From: Syntrophotalea acetylenivorans
GTDB lineage: Bacteria > Desulfobacterota > Desulfuromonadia > Desulfuromonadales > Syntrophotaleaceae
Direction of reading: 5' to 3'
Assembly: GCF_001887775.1 (NCBI RefSeq)
Contig: NZ_CP015519.1
Coordinates: forward strand, 558,001-622,000
Length of the DNA: 64,000 nt
Made by a program: the position numbers and the translations under genes
Notes under the pieces: model-generated
The model's database searches: none
What the model saw: the letters and a program-made list of their open reading frames with translations, nothing else
What the model was told of the DNA's origin: nothing
In this document: positions 51,984 to 61,235 of the stretch, one piece after another
Layout of the letters: each line of letters starts with the position of its first letter
Numbering within the stretch: the stretch's first letter is position 1

Positions 51984-52023
51984 TAAAAGGACGTTTGCTA
52001 AAATGGCGGGCGTCCTTTTTTCT
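51984..52023 (+). terminator. Terminator of the cupin gene
   Basis: AAAAGGACG...CGTCCTTTTTTT hairpin with a 17-base loop. Confidence 0.7.
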
Positions 52024-52041
52024 AATCTGAAATCAGGAAAC

Positions 52042-52140
52042 AAGGATTCTCTTTCCGTCTTCGCGTGAAAAAGAATATTTCCGCCCCTGTCTCACGAGAA
52101 ACGGCGAAGCACGCGAAGGTAAACAAACGCCTGAATCCTT
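52042..52140. repeat. Long imperfect inverted repeat, CTTCGCGTG type
   Basis: Outer arms AAGGATTC / GAATCCTT (52042-52049, 52133-52140) and inner arms CTTCGCGTG / CACGCGAAG (52059-52067, 52110-52118) form a ~100-base cruciform-like element between the cupin gene and htpG. No coding potential seen. Confidence 0.55.
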
Positions 52141-52206
52141 CTTCTCGATTTTTTGCCACCATTTACTGATCACTCATTACTCGTTACGCCTTAAAGCCCC
52201 AAAAGG

Positions 52207-52235
52207 TTGACAAACGGTCTCTCCATGCCTACATT
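52207..52235 (+). promoter_or_regulatory. htpG promoter
   Basis: TTGACA (52207-52212), 17-base spacer, TACATT (52230-52235), 51 bases before the htpG ATG. Confidence 0.55.
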
Positions 52236-52285
52236 TGGCTCTGCTTTCCGTAACAAACTCATGATTTCAGGAGGACAGACCGAAC

Positions 52286-54139
52286 ATGGCCGAGCAAAAC
52301 GCGCCCGAAAAGGGCAATATTTCTATTCATACCGAGAACATTTTTCCCATTATCAAAAAATGGCTGTACAGCGAAAAGGAAATCTTCCTGCGGGAATTGG
52401 TCTCCAACGCTGTTGACGCCATCACCAAATTGCAACATGTCAACCTTGTCGAAGGCCTGCAACTGGCCGAGGACTATGAGGTCAACATCAGCATCGACAA
52501 AGATGCCTGCACTTTAACCATCAAGGACAACGGCATCGGCATGACCGCCGATGAGATCCGCAAGTACATCAACCAGGTCGCCTTCTCCTCTGCCGAGGAA
52601 TTCGTCGAGAAGTTCAAGGGCATGGAGGACAAGAACCAGATCATCGGCCACTTTGGCCTCGGGTTCTATTCCGCCTTCATGGTCGCCGACAAGGTCGAAA
52701 TCCGCTCCCTGTCCTATCAGAAGGATGCCGCCGGCGCTCACTGGACCTGCGAAGGCACCACCAGCTACGAGTTGGAGGAGATCGATAAAAAAGACCGTGG
52801 CACCGAGATCATCCTTCATCTCGAAGAAGAGGAAAAGGAGTTCCTCGAAGCGAACAAGGTACGCGAAGTGGTCAAGCGCTACTGCAACTTCCTGCCAGTA
52901 ACGATCAAACTTGAAGGTGATCAGGTCAACGACAGCGCGCCGCTGTGGAACCAGTCGGCCAGCGAGGTGACCGAGGAGCAGTACAAGGAATTTTACGCCA
53001 AGCTCTATCCTATGGCAGACGAGCCCCTGTTCTGGATTCACCTTAACGTCGACTTCCCCTTCAACCTCAAGGGAATTCTTTACTTTCCTCGCCTAACTAC
53101 TGAATTCGACGTGGCAAAGAGCCACATCAAGCTCTTTTGCAACCAGGTGTTTGTCTCCGACAATTGCCCCGAGTTGATTCCCGAATTCCTCACCCCCTTG
53201 CAGGGCTGCCTCGATGCCCCCGATCTGCCCCTGAACGTATCCCGTTCTTACTTGCAGAACGAACCCCAGGTTCGCAAAATCCGTGAGGTCATCACCAGCC
53301 GGGTTGCCAGCAAGATCAACGACCTGGCCCGGCAGGACCGGGAGGCCTTCAGCAAAATCTGGGAGGACATCCACACCTTCGTCAAGTACGGCATGATGCG
53401 CGAAGACAAGTTTTACGACAAGATCAAGGACCAGGTTATCTTCCGCACCACCGACGATTGCAAGTACGCCACCCTGGACGAATACCTGGTTCGCGCCGCC
53501 GCGAAACACGACAAGAAGGTCTACTACGCCAACGACGAGGCGGCCCAGGCCACTTACATCAAGCTCTTCAAGAGCCAGGACATGGAGGTTGTTCTTCTCG
53601 ACGCTTTGATCGACAGCCACTTCATCCAGTTCCTGGAGATGAAGAACAGCGAGATCAAGTGGGAACGCGTCGATTCCGACGTCACCGAAAACCTGCTGGA
53701 AGAAGACCGCAAGATCGAGCTGGCCGGTCCCGACGAGCAAAAGTTGCAGACCGAGCAGGTCAAGACCTTCTTCGAAGAACACCTTAAAGCCACTGGCCTT
53801 GAGGTGCGAGTTGAAAGCCTCAAGGACGACAGCGTCTCCGGTATGATCCTGCTCTCGGAGCAGACCCGTCGCTTCAAGGAGATGACCCGCTCCATGAGCC
53901 AGGACGCTGACATGCCCGACATGTTTGCCGAGCACACTCTGATGGTCAATCTCAAGAGCCCGGTGGTGCAGAACATTATCAAGCTGCAGGATGCCAAGCA
54001 AGAGGAAGATGCCACCATGCTCGTCGAGCAGGTCTATGACTTGGCCATGCTTAGCCAGCGCTCTTTCGACAAGGAGCAGATGGAAGCCTTTTTGGCCCGC
54101 AGCAACAAGATTCTGGAAAAGCTCGGCGGCATGGGCTGA
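52286..54139 (+). CDS. htpG: Chaperone protein HtpG (Hsp90)
   Basis: Bacterial Hsp90, 617 residues. GHKL ATPase motifs: ELVSNAVDAITK (Mg-binding Asn), IKDNGIGM, and the lid-region GHFGLGFYSAFMVAD. Middle domain contains LYFPRLTTEFDVAKSHIKLFCNQVFVSDNC; the C-terminal dimerisation domain is complete. AGGAGG lies eleven bases before the ATG. Own promoter and strong terminator; single-gene unit. Confidence 0.98.
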   Translation: MAEQNAPEKGNISIHTENIFPIIKKWLYSEKEIFLRELVSNAVDAITKLQHVNLVEGLQLAEDYEVNISIDKDACTLTIKDNGIGMTADEIRKYINQVAFSSAEEFVEKFKGMEDKNQIIGHFGLGFYSAFMVADKVEIRSLSYQKDAAGAHWTCEGTTSYELEEIDKKDRGTEIILHLEEEEKEFLEANKVREVVKRYCNFLPVTIKLEGDQVNDSAPLWNQSASEVTEEQYKEFYAKLYPMADEPLFWIHLNVDFPFNLKGILYFPRLTTEFDVAKSHIKLFCNQVFVSDNCPELIPEFLTPLQGCLDAPDLPLNVSRSYLQNEPQVRKIREVITSRVASKINDLARQDREAFSKIWEDIHTFVKYGMMREDKFYDKIKDQVIFRTTDDCKYATLDEYLVRAAAKHDKKVYYANDEAAQATYIKLFKSQDMEVVLLDALIDSHFIQFLEMKNSEIKWERVDSDVTENLLEEDRKIELAGPDEQKLQTEQVKTFFEEHLKATGLEVRVESLKDDSVSGMILLSEQTRRFKEMTRSMSQDADMPDMFAEHTLMVNLKSPVVQNIIKLQDAKQEEDATMLVEQVYDLAMLSQRSFDKEQMEAFLARSNKILEKLGGMG

Positions 54140-54162
54140 TTTGGAAAATGTAGACGTGAAGG

Positions 54163-54197
54163 GAAGGGGCGAACCGCAGTTCGCCCCTTTTTTGTTT
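54163..54197 (+). terminator. htpG terminator
   Basis: AAGGGGCGAAC-CGCA-GTTCGCCCCTT followed by TTTTTGTTT. Confidence 0.9.
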
Positions 54198-54333
54198 CTA
54201 TCTCAAGATTTGTTGCAGTAGCGGTCCCTGCTGAAAAGAGAAACCCTTGGCAAGATGTGGTTGCCTCAACTATAATAGGAGGCACTGAGGTTGGCCGGGT
54301 TATCACAGAACCCACCGTCGCAAAAGGGGAACA

Positions 54334-55149
54334 ATGCTCAAAAAGCCCATCTGGATAAGCCATCGCGGCTACGCGAAAAAGACCGTTGAAAACACCCGGG
54401 CCGCGTTTTGCGCCGCCGTCGATCATGGGTTTTCCTGCCTGGAAACCGATCTGAGACTGACCCGGGACGGGCGTATCGCCCTGGTCCACGATCCTGATTT
54501 GAGGCGTCTTGCCGGTGACCGGCGCAGGGTGCAGGACTTAACGGCAGCGGAACTGGCCAGTATTCGCTTGAGGTCCCCTGATAAAACACGCCCTGGTCCC
54601 AATGCCTCCGTCTCCTCGAACAAGCAAATAGATGATGCAAACTCGGTGATGTTCTTCGACGATTTTGCCACCGAATTTTCCGAGTGCCGATGGGTGCTGG
54701 ACATCAAGCCGGAGGCAGGCGAAAAAACCATTCTGGCCCTGGCCCGTTGGGCTAAAGCTAAAAACTTGGTCGATAAAATTATTCATAACGCCAAGATGCT
54801 GACCTGGGATGCCGGCCATCAGGCGCTTGCAGGCAAGCATTTTCCCGGGCTGCAGTTTTATCCACGTCAGCTGGAATGTTGGCGGGCTGGCCTCGCCGCG
54901 CTGTCCGGAGTTCCTGCTCTCGGTGGAATTCAGTCCGGCAAAACCTATGCCTTGCCTCCCTCTGTTTCTGGCCTGCCCCTGTTTCGGTCGTCCATTGTTC
55001 GGCACTTTCACAATAGGGGCGCATCTGTCGTGGCTTTTCTTCCCCCGTGCGGGGTCACGGCGGGGAGGGCGGCTGCGGTTGGCTTTGATGAAATTTTGAC
55101 CAACCATGAAATATTGCCGGAAGTAGCTCCCGGGGTCGGAACAATTTAA
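54334..55149 (+). CDS. Glycerophosphodiester phosphodiesterase
   Basis: 271-residue GDPD TIM barrel hydrolysing glycerophosphodiesters to glycerol-3-phosphate and an alcohol. Catalytic pair in ISHRGYAKKTVENT (His, Arg, Glu, Asn) and metal residues in CLETDLRLTRDGRIALVHD; later DIKPEAG supplies the third acidic position. No signal peptide, so probably cytosolic. AAAGGGG precedes the ATG. Converges on the MATE gene across a 118-base gap. Confidence 0.92.
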   Translation: MLKKPIWISHRGYAKKTVENTRAAFCAAVDHGFSCLETDLRLTRDGRIALVHDPDLRRLAGDRRRVQDLTAAELASIRLRSPDKTRPGPNASVSSNKQIDDANSVMFFDDFATEFSECRWVLDIKPEAGEKTILALARWAKAKNLVDKIIHNAKMLTWDAGHQALAGKHFPGLQFYPRQLECWRAGLAALSGVPALGGIQSGKTYALPPSVSGLPLFRSSIVRHFHNRGASVVAFLPPCGVTAGRAAAVGFDEILTNHEILPEVAPGVGTI

Positions 55150-55267
55150 CTTTCCGAGCTTGACTAGAATTCTCGCAATTATCCCCCGCAAGTATCGCTT
55201 ACAGGTGAAAAGGGGGAGACACTCCCCATAATTTCCCCCAAAACGGAACTCCTGTCAGCTTTAGGCA

Positions 55268-56671
55268 CTAGCTACCATCCCCCACCACAGCCAGGGCCTT
55301 CCATTTACCACTTCGGTAACGCAGATAAAACACTCCGCTGAAAATCAGAATAAAAGCAACAAGCGCCAACCAGGCCGCCAGGGGCGGCAGGGCCAGTACT
55401 TTGAGAAACACAGCCAGCACCGGCACCAATAGCCAGTGCAGGGTCACCGAGGCACACATGGCCCAGAAGGTATCGCCTGCGCCGCGCAAAGCGCCGCTGA
55501 ATACCACGATAACCGCCTCGGCCAGGACGTAGAATGCGGCCAGGCGCAACATGCTGGTTGCCAGGGGCGCAGCTTGTTTGAAAAGAACATCAGCTTGGCG
55601 GGGTTCAAAAATCGTCACCAGTGCTCCCGGCAGGGCAACGAACAGAAAGAGAATCACCAGCGAGTAGCTGCAGGCCATTTTGAGTCCAGAGCGGGCGACG
55701 CGCTGGGCAATATCCGGTTGACCGGCTCCCATGTAACGGCCCACCAGGCTGACTACCCCGATCTGGATGCCGAGCAGCGGCACGAAGGAAACCAAGTCCC
55801 AATTAAAAACGATAGTCACCGCTGTTGCCGTTACCGGACCGTGACCATGAAAGATCATGATCATTGTGGTGAAAGCGACCAGGTTGAGAAACATCTCAAC
55901 TCCGGCCGGCGACCCATAGCGCAACAGCTTGGACATGACCGCCCGGTCGAAGCGTAGAGCCTTCAGAACGTTGTACTCGTGGCGATTAGCACGCCCCAGG
56001 TAGGTTGCCAGCAGCACAAGCAAACCACAGAAGCTGCCGAATAACGTGCCGTAAGCGGCGCCTTTCAAACCTAGAGCGGGCAGGCCTAAATTGCCGAAAA
56101 TCAGCCCATAGTTGGCGATGATATTGACCACCATGGCGACCATGGCAGAGAACATCACCACCCGGGTGCTCCCGATGCCTGAAAAGAAGCTGCTCAGGCA
56201 GGTGCGCAACAGAACCAGGACGGCTCCGTAGAGCAGGATGTCGAAATAGACGCGCTGCTGCGCCAACTGCTGCGCCGGCAGATTCATGAATTCGAAATAG
56301 GCATGGCCCAGCGGTCGCGCCGCCAGGATCAGCGGTGCCGCCAATAGCGAGATCAGTACCGCCTGGCTGACCACCAGGGCGCTCTTTTCCTTGCGTCCGG
56401 CCCCCAGGTACTGGGCCGCCAGAGCGGTTACGTAACCAATTAGACCGATAAAAAAGGTCATCATCGTGAAGGAGGCCAGCCCTCCTGCCATGGACGCGCT
56501 CATGGGCACTGGACCGAGGCGGGACAGAAAAACCCGGTCGGTAAAGATAAGCGCTGTTTCACAGCCGTGGGAGATGACCATGGGCAGGGCCAGAGCGATC
56601 ATCTCGCGCAGGCCGCCTTGACCGTGGTGATCCGTTGCGTTCAACTGCATATTTTTCGAAGTTTCGTTCAT
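55268..56671 (-). CDS. MATE family efflux transporter
   Basis: 467 residues with about twelve transmembrane helices in two MATE halves (LREMIALALPMVISH at the start; FGSFCGLLVLLATYLG mid-protein; second half from about residue 235). It would export cationic compounds using sodium or proton gradients. Substrate cannot be predicted. Monocistronic, with no convincing Shine-Dalgarno before the ATG at 56671. Confidence 0.92.
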   Translation of the reverse strand: MNETSKNMQLNATDHHGQGGLREMIALALPMVISHGCETALIFTDRVFLSRLGPVPMSASMAGGLASFTMMTFFIGLIGYVTALAAQYLGAGRKEKSALVVSQAVLISLLAAPLILAARPLGHAYFEFMNLPAQQLAQQRVYFDILLYGAVLVLLRTCLSSFFSGIGSTRVVMFSAMVAMVVNIIANYGLIFGNLGLPALGLKGAAYGTLFGSFCGLLVLLATYLGRANRHEYNVLKALRFDRAVMSKLLRYGSPAGVEMFLNLVAFTTMIMIFHGHGPVTATAVTIVFNWDLVSFVPLLGIQIGVVSLVGRYMGAGQPDIAQRVARSGLKMACSYSLVILFLFVALPGALVTIFEPRQADVLFKQAAPLATSMLRLAAFYVLAEAVIVVFSGALRGAGDTFWAMCASVTLHWLLVPVLAVFLKVLALPPLAAWLALVAFILIFSGVFYLRYRSGKWKALAVVGDGS

Positions 56672-56987
56672 GATATCAATTATTTGTTGCGCCCGTCTTG
56701 CGGATAAAAAACCGCTGGTTCACCAACGGTGCCAGCACTTTTCAATAGAATCCTTTTCCATAAGGAAGTCAATGCGATACTGCTACTGCAGGTTCAGAAG
56801 TATCGTTGATGCATCCATAAAATATGAAGTCACACAGGAAACCAGGTTATGGGGGATGTTCCTGTTTTACTTTGGTATGCAAGGCATGTTAGAAAGACTT
56901 TGTTTTTCATTATAACTACTTGTTCTTAATACCGTTGTCTATCTGTGAAACCTTTTCTGTGACATCATTCAATTCAGGGGAAAGTCC
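56672..56987. other. Non-coding divergent spacer between the MATE and AAA genes
   Basis: 316 bases, AT-rich at its right end. A TATAAC near 56912 could be a -10 for the AAA gene, but no good -35 lies at the right distance. A short plus-strand frame here has no ribosome-binding site or recognisable sequence. Nothing else is supported. Confidence 0.4.
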
Positions 56988-58469
56988 ATGGACCGTTTCA
57001 ACGATCTTGAGATCCTCATAGACTCGCAGTATCCCATAATATGCATTGAAACCCACGAAGAAGCCCGTGCCGAGGACATCGTTGCCGGTATCTGCGAAAA
57101 CATGGGACTTCCATTTTTTCACTGGGTGGCTACTGAGGGGGTAACCAGACGGGGAGAACCGCAAGCGGTATATAAGACCAAGAGTGCGATGGAGGCATTG
57201 AACTTTGTTTCTTCTTCCTCTCTGGAGGCGGTTTACCTGCTGAAGGACCTGCATTGTTACCTTGAAAATTCTGTCACGGTAAGAAAATTACGGGATATTT
57301 GTCATGTATTCCGTCAGAAGCGAAAGTCCCTCATTCTTACTGCACCAAATTTCGACATTCCTCCTGAGTTGGCCAAAGATGTGGTGTTCTTTGAGCTGTC
57401 CCTGCCTTGTGCAGAAGAACTGAAAAAACTTGTGATCCAAGTGGTCCGCAGCGTGTCCAAACGGCGAAATGTTGCTGTCGAGATCGATGTTGCTACTGAG
57501 CGTAAGCTCGTACAGTGTCTTCAAGGCCTAACGCTCAACGAAGCGGAAAGGGTGCTCACCCGGGCTATTGTCCAAGATGGAAAGTTGGCGGCTGATGATC
57601 TGCCGCTGATTCTCAGTGCGAAAAAACAAAAGATTTCCCAATCTGGTTTGATCGAATTTTTTCCTCATCAGGAAAAGTTTGACGATATCGGTGGTCAGAA
57701 CAATCTCAAAGACTGGTTGAATCTAAGAAAAGACGCCTTTTCCGAGGAAGCGAAGCGTTTCGGTATCGATCCACCACGGGGGGTGTTGCTGCTAGGTATT
57801 CAAGGGTGCGGGAAGAGTTTGATGGCCAAGGGTATCGCTCAGGCCTGGGAGCTGCCTTTGTTGCGACTCGACACCGGTTCTCTTTACTCTAAATTTATTG
57901 GCGAAACGGAGTCCAATGTAAGGGAAGCGATTCGCCTGGCCGAGTCCCTTGCCCCGGTGGTGTTATGGATCGATGAAATTGAGAAGGCCTTTACAGCCCC
58001 CAGCGGTTCAGATGCCGATGGCGGCGTTTCGGCTCGCCTGCTGGGGACTTTTCTTTCGTGGATGCAGGAGAAAAAGGCTCCGGTTTTTGTCGTGGCAACC
58101 GCCAACAACATCTCTTTGCTTCCGCCCGAACTGCTTCGTAAAGGGCGGTTCGATGAAATATTCTTCGTGGACTTACCGGAAACACAGGAAAGGGCTGAAA
58201 TTTTCCGCCTTCATTTACAACGGCGCAAGCGGGATCCTGCCGCTTTTAATCTTCAGGCTCTCGCCACCGCAGCGGAAGGGTTCAGCGGGGCAGAGATAGA
58301 GCAGGGCATTGTCTCCGCCCTGTATTCCGCCTTTTCAGGGCGCCGCAAACTTACTACGGATGACATACTTCAGGAACTGAAGGGCACCCGACCTCTTTCT
58401 TTGACCATGAAAGAAAAAATCGATCAGATGCGCAGATGGGCGGAGGGGAGGACGGTTTCTGCCGCTTAA
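56988..58469 (+). CDS. AAA family ATPase, Ycf46-like
   Basis: 493 residues. The N-terminal third (FNDLEILIDSQYPIICIETHEEARAE, then FHWVATEG) and the AAA core match the Ycf46 family. Walker A GVLLLGIQGCGKSLMAKGIAQAWELPLLRLD, sensor-bearing GETESNVREAIRLAE, Walker B VLWIDEIEKAF and SRF-type RKGRFDEIFFVDLP are intact. Ycf46 relatives are implicated in carbon-dioxide use in cyanobacteria; the role here is unknown. AGGGG precedes the ATG. Single-gene unit. Confidence 0.88.
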   Translation: MDRFNDLEILIDSQYPIICIETHEEARAEDIVAGICENMGLPFFHWVATEGVTRRGEPQAVYKTKSAMEALNFVSSSSLEAVYLLKDLHCYLENSVTVRKLRDICHVFRQKRKSLILTAPNFDIPPELAKDVVFFELSLPCAEELKKLVIQVVRSVSKRRNVAVEIDVATERKLVQCLQGLTLNEAERVLTRAIVQDGKLAADDLPLILSAKKQKISQSGLIEFFPHQEKFDDIGGQNNLKDWLNLRKDAFSEEAKRFGIDPPRGVLLLGIQGCGKSLMAKGIAQAWELPLLRLDTGSLYSKFIGETESNVREAIRLAESLAPVVLWIDEIEKAFTAPSGSDADGGVSARLLGTFLSWMQEKKAPVFVVATANNISLLPPELLRKGRFDEIFFVDLPETQERAEIFRLHLQRRKRDPAAFNLQALATAAEGFSGAEIEQGIVSALYSAFSGRRKLTTDDILQELKGTRPLSLTMKEKIDQMRRWAEGRTVSAA

Positions 58470-58686
58470 AACTCTTGGTTCTGTCGTTGAAGTTGGGGTT
58501 GACTCTATCTTGAAATTTTGTGCTGCGTCGTTTGAAAACTAGGGTCTGTGAATTAATATCCCATACTTCATCATCATACACGCAAGGCTGAGCTTAGAAG
58601 TGACTTTACCCCTCGAGTTATCGGGGTGATTCGCAATTAAGCGGTACCTTGACTGGCTGGACAGCACATTCCTTAGGTTTGAAAAG

Positions 58687-58720
58687 ACAGGGGTCCTCAG
58701 ATAATTCTGAGGACCTCTGT
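58687..58720 (-). terminator. Terminator of the oxidoreductase operon
   Basis: ACAGGGGTCCTCAGA-TAAT-TCTGAGGACCTCTGT; on the minus strand the hairpin is followed by CTTTTC. Lies 24 bases beyond the KorB-KorC stop. Confidence 0.65.
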
Positions 58721-58743
58721 TGAATAACAGCTATAATTCCCCG

Positions 58744-60165
58744 TTACAATTTTGTTTCTCCTGCCGCATCCCAACCAGCTTTAACAGCTTTCAGGTTGAT
58801 GTCGACCAAAGCTGGTTTCTTAAAGGTTTCTCCAAGGAAGCTATTCAAGTCATCCAGACTGAACATTCCGGATATTTTCGCATAAAATCCCAACACCACA
58901 ACGTTGGCAGCCTTTGCTGAACCGGCCTCTGTTGCCAGATCGGTCGCCGGAAGGGCGAAAGCCTTACCTTTGAGATCTGGTGGGACCTGATCGATCAAAG
59001 AGCTATTATAGATAATCAGCCCGTCTGCCTGCACCAGTGGCCCGAATTTTTCTAGGGAAGGGCGATTCAAGGCGACCAGCACATTTGGATCGTCAACTAT
59101 CGGAGAGCCGATGGTGTTTTTACTTACCACCACCGAGGCGTTGGCCACACCGCCGCGCATCTCCGGGCCGTAGGAGGGTAACCAGGTGACCTCCATGTCG
59201 CGCTGCATGGCCATTTGCGCCATCATCATGCCGAGGGACAGGATTCCCTGGCCGCCGAACCCGGCAAACTTGAAGCGCATTTCATCGCGCGGCATTTCAA
59301 TCTGTTGGTCGCCTTTATCGACCTTGTCCACCAATCCCAGCTGTTCAGCCACCGCAGCAAATTCTACCCTCTCGCAAGGACGTTCTACCGCTTCCCCCTC
59401 ATCTGCAATATCCTTAAATACGCCGAAAGGGTATTGCTTGCTGACTACCTCGTCGATCCACTCGCAGGCCTCTACGGGATTCTTTTTCCAGTTCGTGGGA
59501 CATTGTGACAGCACTTCGATAAAAGCATAACCTTTTTTGTCTCGCTGAATTTCCAGGCCGCGTTTGATTACCTTGATTGCTTGCCGAATGTTTTTGGGGT
59601 TGTTGACGCCAACCCGGGCGACCAGAGTCGGTGCTTCCAGCCCGGCGATCATCTCAGCCATCTGCAGTGGAAAACCGTCATTTTTAACGGTGCGTCCGGT
59701 GGGGGAGGTGGTTGAGGTCTGATCGATCAACGTGGTCGGGGCCAACTGACCACCGGTCATGCCGTAGATGTTGTTATTGACGAAAAAGACAATCATGTTC
59801 TCGCCACGGTTGGCTGCATGGATAGCGTTACTGGTGCCGATGGCGGCCAGGTCGCCGTCCCCCTGGTAGGAGACCGTGATCGCATCGGGGTTGGCGCGGC
59901 TGATGCCCGTGGCAACGGCCGAGGCCCGGCCGTGGGCGGCAGAAGCGCATGCACCTTCGAAGTAATAATAGATGAAGACCCCGCAACCGACCGGACCGAC
60001 ATAGATGGTGCGATCCTGAATACCTAGTTCAGCGACCTGATCGGCGATGATTTTGTTCAGAGTGCCGTGGCCGCAACCGGGGCAGTAGTGGGTGGTCTTC
60101 TGCAGGCTCGGCTTGCGCTCAAAGGTGTCGAAGAATGCGGTCGATTTTTCGAATACTTTAGACAT
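58744..60165 (-). CDS. 2-oxoacid:ferredoxin oxidoreductase, fused beta-gamma subunit
   Basis: 473 residues joining two normally separate subunits. Residues 1-275 are the TPP-binding beta subunit: HYCPGCGHG, YVGPVGCGVF, SYQGDGDLAAIG (Mg/TPP), VNNNIYGMTGGQ. From about 290 the gamma subunit follows: MRFKFAGFGGQGILSLG, LPSYGPEMRGGVANASVVVS. Oxidatively decarboxylates or reductively forms a 2-oxoacid with CoA and ferredoxin; the substrate cannot be fixed from sequence. Overlaps the alpha subunit gene by eight bases. Confidence 0.92.
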   Translation of the reverse strand: MSKVFEKSTAFFDTFERKPSLQKTTHYCPGCGHGTLNKIIADQVAELGIQDRTIYVGPVGCGVFIYYYFEGACASAAHGRASAVATGISRANPDAITVSYQGDGDLAAIGTSNAIHAANRGENMIVFFVNNNIYGMTGGQLAPTTLIDQTSTTSPTGRTVKNDGFPLQMAEMIAGLEAPTLVARVGVNNPKNIRQAIKVIKRGLEIQRDKKGYAFIEVLSQCPTNWKKNPVEACEWIDEVVSKQYPFGVFKDIADEGEAVERPCERVEFAAVAEQLGLVDKVDKGDQQIEMPRDEMRFKFAGFGGQGILSLGMMMAQMAMQRDMEVTWLPSYGPEMRGGVANASVVVSKNTIGSPIVDDPNVLVALNRPSLEKFGPLVQADGLIIYNSSLIDQVPPDLKGKAFALPATDLATEAGSAKAANVVVLGFYAKISGMFSLDDLNSFLGETFKKPALVDINLKAVKAGWDAAGETKL

Positions 60166-61213
60166 TTTTCGCCTCCTCTAGACACAGTTTGGCCTGTTCA
60201 ACCAGCTCATCCAGACCAGGAAGATTACCACCGACCCGGCCGTAATGTTTTACCGAATGTCCTGGCAGGGACAAGCGCACATCCTCGACAAACTGTCCAC
60301 GACTTAATTCCACCGATAAGACCGGGACCCCCGATTTAACAACTTGCTGATAAACCTTGGTGGGGAAGGGCCAGAGAGTCTGTGGCCGGACCAGGGTGGC
60401 GTTGATTCCCTGGTCCTTCAGCAGGTCTACGGCGCTGCGCAGCATCCGGCCGGTAATACCGTAACCTGTCAGGACGATGTCTGGGACATCGGCACCGTAG
60501 ACTTCAGCCTTGGCTTCGCTGTCAGTGATCTGCTGGTACTTGTCATGGAGCTGATTGATGTGGACTTCCATATCGTCAAAATCGAGATAGATCGAGGTGA
60601 CCAGGTTGTTGTTGCTCTCCGGTTTTGTGTCGAGGGCCCAGGGCTTTTCACTTCTTTGAGTCGGCTCCTGCCGGACGTCGATCGGTTCCATCATCTGCCC
60701 CAAGGTAGCGTCGGTAAGCAGGAAAACCGGAGTACGCCATTTATCGGCCAGATCGAAGGCCTCTATGGTCATCCGATAGGTTTCTTCCACCGAAGCGGGT
60801 GCCAGGACGATGGCCCGGTAATCGCCGTGGCCTCCGCCTTTGACCACCTGGTAATAATCGCTCTGTTCCGGGCCGATGTTGCCGAGACCGGGACCGACCC
60901 TTTGGACGTCGACGATAACGCAGGGCAACTCTGCACCGGCCAGATAGGAAATCCCCTCCATTTTCAAACTGATGCCGGGGCCGGAGCTGGCCGTCATAGT
61001 GCGTAGACCGGAGGAGGCGGAACCGAAGACCATGTTGATGGCCCCGATTTCACATTCGGCCTGAACAAAGACCTTGCCAAGAGGGAGAAAATACTCGCTG
61101 GCGGCATGGGCGATTTCACTCGCCGGCGTAATCGGATAACCGTAGTAGGCGTCGCAACCGGCGACGAGAGCGCCGATGACCACCGCCTCGTTTCCTTTAA
61201 CTAATTTCTTCAA
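60158..61213 (-). CDS. 2-oxoacid:ferredoxin oxidoreductase, alpha subunit
   Basis: 351 residues. Pyrimidine-domain features KGNEAVVIGALVAGCDAYYGYPITPASEIAHA, AECEIGAINMVFGSASSGLRTMTASSGPG and GPEQSDYYQVVKGG; a C-terminal transketolase-like domain contains GYGITGRMLRSAVD. Start is TTG at 61213 with GGAG eight bases upstream. Works with the beta-gamma fusion; electrons probably pass to the ferredoxin domain encoded by the upstream ligase gene. Confidence 0.93.
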   Translation of the reverse strand: MKKLVKGNEAVVIGALVAGCDAYYGYPITPASEIAHAASEYFLPLGKVFVQAECEIGAINMVFGSASSGLRTMTASSGPGISLKMEGISYLAGAELPCVIVDVQRVGPGLGNIGPEQSDYYQVVKGGGHGDYRAIVLAPASVEETYRMTIEAFDLADKWRTPVFLLTDATLGQMMEPIDVRQEPTQRSEKPWALDTKPESNNNLVTSIYLDFDDMEVHINQLHDKYQQITDSEAKAEVYGADVPDIVLTGYGITGRMLRSAVDLLKDQGINATLVRPQTLWPFPTKVYQQVVKSGVPVLSVELSRGQFVEDVRLSLPGHSVKHYGRVGGNLPGLDELVEQAKLCLEEAKNV

Positions 61214-61235
61214 AATAGAGACTCCTGATATCTAT

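Noticed and set aside
53093-54001. A 302-codon minus-strand frame opposite htpG
   Set aside because: Antisense to conserved Hsp90 sequence, low-complexity Val/Leu-rich product.
56670-56915. 81-codon plus-strand frame between the MATE and AAA genes
   Set aside because: Starts inside the MATE start region, lacks a ribosome-binding site and reads as random sequence.
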